Assembly: GCA_050633465.1 (NCBI GenBank)
Contig: JBOEGO010000027.1
Coordinates: 100,957-164,956, forward strand
Length of the DNA: 64,000 bases
Source of the DNA: UBA3069 sp050633465
GTDB taxonomy: Bacteria; Pseudomonadota; Alphaproteobacteria; Rhodobacterales; Rhodobacteraceae
Reading direction: 5' to 3'
A model generated the notes under the pieces. That model had not been told where the DNA came from. It saw only the letters and a program-made list of their open reading frames with translations, and searched no databases. The position numbers were made by a program, and so were the translations under genes. Positions 61,801 to 64,000 of the stretch are shown in pieces (positions within the stretch are counted from its first letter, which is position 1; every line of letters starts with the position of its first letter).

Positions 61801-62991
61801 GGAACAGATGCCGATACGCTGAACCTGTCGGGTGCGGGATCGGGTGCCGATATCCTGTTCAGCGGCGACGAGGCGGGCCAATCGGTTATCGGCACTGACA
61901 CCGTTGATTTCAGCGAAATCGAACAGATCATCGCCACTTCTGGCGATGACACGGTGAACATGGCGGCCGATACCGGCGGTATGATCCTGGACCTTGGTGA
62001 TGGCAATGACAGCGCCACGGGCGGCAGCGGCGCCGATCAGATCAACGCGGGCGCGGGCGACGATACCGTTGCGGGCGGTGATGGCGATGACACCATCAAC
62101 GCAGGCGCAGGTGCGGACGACATCGCGGGCGGTGCGGGCAATGATGAAATCACCCTGGGGTCCGGCGACATCGCATGGGGCGAAGACGGCGATGACACCT
62201 TTATCGTCGACAGTGCCCTGCTGAACGGCGGCGCGATCACCATTGACGGCGGCGAGGCGGGCGAAACCGCAGGCGATACCCTGAACGTATTCGGGCCGGC
62301 CAATATTATTTACGATGGCGGCAACCCTGAAAACGGCACTGTGACCTATCTGGACGGGTCGGTGGTGAATTTCAGCAATATCGAAAACGTCACCCATGTG
62401 CCCTGTTTCACCGAACACAGCATGATCACCACGCGCCGCGGTCTGGTGCCTGCGGGGCAGTTGCGCATTGGCGATATGGTGCAAACCCGCGACGAGGGCA
62501 TGCAGCCGATCCGCTGGGTGGGCCGCCGCGAAATGACGGGCGCGCAACTGGCGCAAAATCCGAAACTGAACCCTGTGCTGATCCGCGCGGGCGCATTGGG
62601 CCACGGGCTGCCGGAACGGGATCTGCTCGTCTCGCCGCAGCACCGTATGCTGGTGGGCAGCGCCAAGGTGCAGCTGTGGTTCGCCGAGGACGAAGTGCTG
62701 GTCGCCGCCCGTCACCTGACCTGTCTGGACGGGGTGGAACAGATCGCGCCCGACAGCGTGACCTATGTGCATTTCATGTTCGACAGCCATCAGGTGGTGA
62801 TGGGCGAGGGCACATGGAGCGAAAGCTTCCAGCCCGGTGACCATGTGCTGCGTGGCATGGATGATGCGCAACGCAATGAACTGGCGGAAATATTCCCCGA
62901 ATTGCGCTGTAATGGCGGCACCGAACCCTATCCGGCGGTGCGCCTGACCCTGAAACGCCACGAGGTGCCATTGCTGTTCATGCAAACCTAG
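55900..62991 (+). CDS. second giant RTX protein with C-terminal Hint domain
   Basis: 2363 aa from the ATG at 55900 (MATYTNLRFYAVDPDTIF). The N-terminal beta-rich region (about 1-165) differs from the first giant. One copy of the shared uncharacterised module follows at about 189-385 (VTFRVNDVDEGG, IRAYDADGN, IPGPVARIELEYG). Most of the rest is RTX nonapeptides arranged in three composite units. Each unit ends with a segment such as DNGDGTYSGIDQLEVSGMT, then LLTFPNGET and GDLIDGSYAGDNDGDMVDAGD (about 730, 1340 and 1790). The Hint domain begins at Cys2169 (CFTEHSMITTRRG, LLVSPQHRML, HQVVMGEGTW). There are no cadherin-like repeats. Likely secreted by type I and calcium-folded; function as matrix or surface protein is inferred. 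Confidence 0.9.
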   Translation: MATYTNLRFYAVDPDTIFSTTVGNFSTYSGPADATGMVTIVDNESGGTTTLDDDNNGSETATGNVFVNGNSSSNTTLDAEAVWTVRDTLTGQTFEIVQLDVENGGAAGNYMLSEQPLESGRSYEIIDYNSNPDAESGTAAFTYGDYRENNFDGLVEGTAGDDTIDSSYSGDVDGDRIDAGDATTATTTGLDFNWSAAGADNANVAGGITQDTGGIQVDVSFVTSATTTEVSIDSSTAQYVATGEDFNGTSSLYLNGTHVGTDTTTTIIEFSSVSGSGFDDEVQNVTFRVNDVDEGGWTDELEIRAYDADGNLVSAQFNLQGNDSDASNGSTLTGGSNQNDNADQADGSALVTIPGPVARIELEYGNGQTAGQVLYVTDVHFDATTSADQDLVYAGDGNDVVSTGLDNDTVYAGTGNDSVSGGVGDDELYGEDGDDTLEGGAGADTLIAGIGMDYADYSASGAGVNVNLNDNTATGGDAQGDWFNGIDGFYGSDYADSMTGTDAQDLTPGPTFFTNIFYGGAGNDSLYGLGGNDSLYGEDDNDLVDGGTGDDLVDGGAGNDTLLGGDGTDTVVGGAGADNLQGGAGDDILQGDAGNDTLEGGSGADTIEGGDGDDLIRVLDGFGADEVLGGEGAETGGLTGGDVLDGTALTGDAVVDFTAINAADPESGTLSMGGETLQFEQIEIVRTGAGNDSIIGGDGDERIATGAGQDTVNTGAGDDTIALNTGQSGGDGVADTVILADGSGNDTIVEFDGPIDNGDGTYSGIDQLEVSGMTTGTRPVNTHDVTVSDVGGSALLTFPNGETVLLSGITPAQLATPQALAAIGIPLPDGIVRGTAAGDLIDGSYAGDNDGDMVDAGDAVPVGAGADQDTILAGAGDDTVFAGAGNDNVAGEAGDDSLEGGAGDDVILGGDGADTLIGGSGSDTLSGGADADVFDQATALTSETFIGGEGTTTGVDFDTIDFSGMSGPVTVIYDGDESGTITDGGVGSPTSDFSEIEAFVLTDYDDSVSSGGDTLGHAIAAGAGDDTIWAGLGNDTLSGGSGADEIFGDAGDDAITGGLGNDDLGGDAGNDTVSGDAGDDFIQGGAGNDSLSGGDDNDTLLGGSGADTMSGDAGDDRMVGGTGSDSLSGGSGSDTMLGGDDNDILDGGDGADDLSGDAGSDTLSGGAGADTLAGGSGNDSLSGGDDSDTLTGGAGNDTMDGGAGDDIFVLEEGFGTDSVTGGETGETNGDVLDASLMTSGVTVDLSAVDPADGESGTLSDGTNTATFSEIEMVLTGSGGDSVTGSDGADMVATGYGADTVDGGAGDDTFDLGNDGLGGGDGAADTVVFGDGDGADTVFAFEAPTDNGDGTYTGADQLDLSGLTDAQGHPVHVSDVVVSDDGSGNALLSFPNGESLTLMGVAPAAVSDPAALQAMGVPGPDYVVTGTAGDDLIDASYVGDVEGDMVDAADAADGSDDDVINAGDGNDTVLAGAGNDSVTAGSGHDRVEGGVGDDTVSAGAGDDTVLGGAGNDSILGYEGSDSVDGGDGDDYINTRTSTGTGLPDTGYPGSFTGDGDDANDRDTVQGGTGNDTILTGDDDDIVDGGDGADSIDAGFDDDTVTGGAGADTITGGEGNDSIEGGADNDLIYGDDVSGLTAGLNIPDDTDLVTDNGLDTLRGGDGDDTIYGMDDNDLITGDAGNDLLDGGYDDDTVHGGDGDDTILLNDQFGSDLIIGGEGGETAGDTLDMSGLTTGVTVNLTGNDPEAGSVSDGSDTSSFSEIENIILGGGADTVVLADGSGADVVQGFSAPTDNFDGTYSGVDQLDVSGMTDAGGDPVNVHDVVVGDDGSGNAILTFPNGENITLLGVSPADVTSPQQLIALGIPASDGIVSGTAGNDTIDGVYSGDPDGDMVDGDDAILPGHTGDDDSILAGAGDDLVLAGRGNDTVHGGSGADTLAGGLGDDSLLGGDDADAFVLTNGGADTVVGGEGGTDADTLNLSGAGSGADILFSGDEAGQSVIGTDTVDFSEIEQIIATSGDDTVNMAADTGGMILDLGDGNDSATGGSGADQINAGAGDDTVAGGDGDDTINAGAGADDIAGGAGNDEITLGSGDIAWGEDGDDTFIVDSALLNGGAITIDGGEAGETAGDTLNVFGPANIIYDGGNPENGTVTYLDGSVVNFSNIENVTHVPCFTEHSMITTRRGLVPAGQLRIGDMVQTRDEGMQPIRWVGRREMTGAQLAQNPKLNPVLIRAGALGHGLPERDLLVSPQHRMLVGSAKVQLWFAEDEVLVAARHLTCLDGVEQIAPDSVTYVHFMFDSHQVVMGEGTWSESFQPGDHVLRGMDDAQRNELAEIFPELRCNGGTEPYPAVRLTLKRHEVPLLFMQT

Positions 62992-63006
62992 GCGTGCGGC
63001 AAAGGG

Positions 63007-63612
63007 TTATGGCGCGTCCTGTGCGGTGCGCCATGCCGCCCATGCTTCGGGCGTGTCCAGATCGGTGGTGGCGCGGTTGCCCGCCAGCGGCAGGTGGCGC
63101 ACACGGCGCGCATGATCCGACAGCACCATCCGCGCACCACGGTCCCCCGTGACAGCGGCCAGATCACCGAAATACCCGTAGGGAAAGATCACCGGATGCC
63201 CCGGATCACCATTGGCCGAGGTCGCACGCAGGATCATATCGGGCGATTTCACCCATGTGGATGCCATGCGCAACAAATCCTTTGAATTCAGGTCGGGCAG
63301 GTCGGCGGGCAGGATCATCACGCCACCTGTGTCGGGGGGCAATGCCTCGATCCCGCGGCGGATGGATGCGCTCATGCCCTCGGCCGCGTCGGGCACATAA
63401 ACCAGATCGGCCAGATCATTGCCCACAGCACGGGCGCGGGGGTGATCGGGCGCGGGCAGGGTGACCATGACGGGCAATCCGGTGCCAAGGGCGCGTTCCA
63501 GTGCCCGCCGGATCAGGGGCTGGCCCTCGACCACCTCCATCAATTTGTCGCGCCCGCGCATCCGCGAGGACGACCCCGCCGCAAGCAGTAGAATAACAAG
63601 GCAAGGGGCCAT
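63007..63612 (-). CDS. MobA/MocA-like nucleotidyltransferase
   Basis: 201 aa from the ATG at 63612 with AAAGGAG 11 nt upstream; a GTG at 63621 lies too close to that site. LLLAAGSSSRMRGRDKLMEVV is the NTP-binding loop; MILPADLPDLN and NGDPGHPVIFP match molybdenum-cofactor cytidylyl/guanylyl transferases. Probably transfers CMP to the molybdopterin cofactor for an oxidoreductase encoded elsewhere. It converges on the second RTX gene. Confidence 0.85.
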   Translation of the reverse strand: MAPCLVILLLAAGSSSRMRGRDKLMEVVEGQPLIRRALERALGTGLPVMVTLPAPDHPRARAVGNDLADLVYVPDAAEGMSASIRRGIEALPPDTGGVMILPADLPDLNSKDLLRMASTWVKSPDMILRATSANGDPGHPVIFPYGYFGDLAAVTGDRGARMVLSDHARRVRHLPLAGNRATTDLDTPEAWAAWRTAQDAP

Positions 63613-63701
63613 GTGTTGCACTTCTCCTTTGTCTGCCCGATTTGCATAGCAGGGAATGGGCGCGGCGCGGGAAAAAATCGCAGATCAGGTTTGATTAACT
63701 G

Positions 63702-64000
63702 TCAAAGAGGGCGCATTTTCAGGCGGGTGATGCGGTTGTCCTTGCGGCCTGTCACCTCGAACCGGAACCCGTGAAACGAAAACACCTGCCCCACGGTCGG
63801 GATCATCTGCGCCTCGTGCAGGACCAGACCGGCGATGGTGTTCGCCTCGTCATCGGGCAGGGTCCAATCCATCGCGCGGTTCAAATCGCGGATGGTCATC
63901 GAGGCATCAATCACATAGTTGCCATCGTCCAGTTTGCGCACGGGCAGGTTTTCTTCGGTGTCGAATTCATCGGTGATTTCGCCAACGATCTCTTCCAGAA
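63702..64000 (-). CDS. HlyC/CorC family transporter, C-terminal end (5' part outside window)
   Basis: The last 98 codons are visible. EEIVGEITDEFDTEENLPVR marks the end of the CBS-pair region, followed by the CorC_HlyC domain (DASMTIRDLNRAMDW, NTIAGLVLHEAQMIPTVGQ, FRFEVTGRKDNRITRLKM). Members are membrane-anchored DUF21-CBS proteins linked to Mg/Co efflux. The membrane part would be to the right of the window. Confidence 0.88.
   Translation of the reverse strand, partial: LEEIVGEITDEFDTEENLPVRKLDDGNYVIDASMTIRDLNRAMDWTLPDDEANTIAGLVLHEAQMIPTVGQVFSFHGFRFEVTGRKDNRITRLKMRPL

Overview
The window is GC-rich (roughly 60%) bacterial DNA. Gene content and protein style point to an alphaproteobacterium of the Rhodobacteraceae (marine Roseobacter-type): Hint-terminated RTX giants, a fused indolepyruvate:ferredoxin oxidoreductase with a divergent Lrp regulator, a BMP-type ABC importer behind a RutR-like operator, and FemAB-like GNAT proteins inside an exopolysaccharide locus. 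This placement is inferred from protein style; there is no rRNA or other phylogenetic marker here. I see no tRNA, rRNA, CRISPR array, insertion sequence or integrase.

Left edge (1-3430, minus strand): a compact four-gene operon of unusual composition. In order of transcription it encodes an orphan 279-aa protein, a glycine-triplet-repeat protein, a protein resembling DMATS/ABBA aromatic prenyltransferases, and a protein with squalene/hopene-cyclase-like alpha-toroid repeats that runs off the window. The last gene carries a run of ten G (plus strand) just after its start. I regard this as the best candidate for an undescribed system.

3842-9083 is an RND efflux operon (two adaptor proteins and the pump) with a hairpin terminator and a palindromic operator but no regulator beside it. 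9271-11085 is a periplasmic gamma-glutamyltranspeptidase. 11393-17232 is a tightly overlapped operon of a BMP-family ABC importer (binding protein, double ATPase, two permeases) ending in a CodA-like deaminase, with a one-mismatch RutR-type site in front; together they should import and deaminate a pyrimidine-like compound. 17247-21241 holds the fused indolepyruvate oxidoreductase and its divergent Lrp/AsnC regulator.

21414-47127 is a large exopolysaccharide region. It covers nucleotide sugars (UDP-glucose dehydrogenase, UDP-glucuronate 4-epimerase, UDP-glucuronate decarboxylase), a priming sugar-phosphate transferase, four glycosyltransferases, a Wzx-like flippase, a Wzy-like polymerase, a Wza-like export protein, a Wzz-like co-polymerase without a kinase domain plus two mini membrane proteins, a GH39-like glycosidase and a PIG-L deacetylase. 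It also has an SDR-aminotransferase fusion and four FemAB-like GNAT proteins, which suggest that the polymer carries amino or aminoacyl substituents. A second alpha-toroid protein closes this region.

47944-62991 is a surface/secreted-protein island: two giant RTX proteins (2101 and 2363 aa), each ending in a Hint domain, with a free-standing Hint protein between them. The first also carries cadherin-like repeats, and both share an uncharacterised beta-rich module. The upstream 0.8 kb spacer contains two perfect DnaA boxes. The right edge has a MobA/MocA-like nucleotidyltransferase and the C-terminal end of a HlyC/CorC-type CBS-domain protein.
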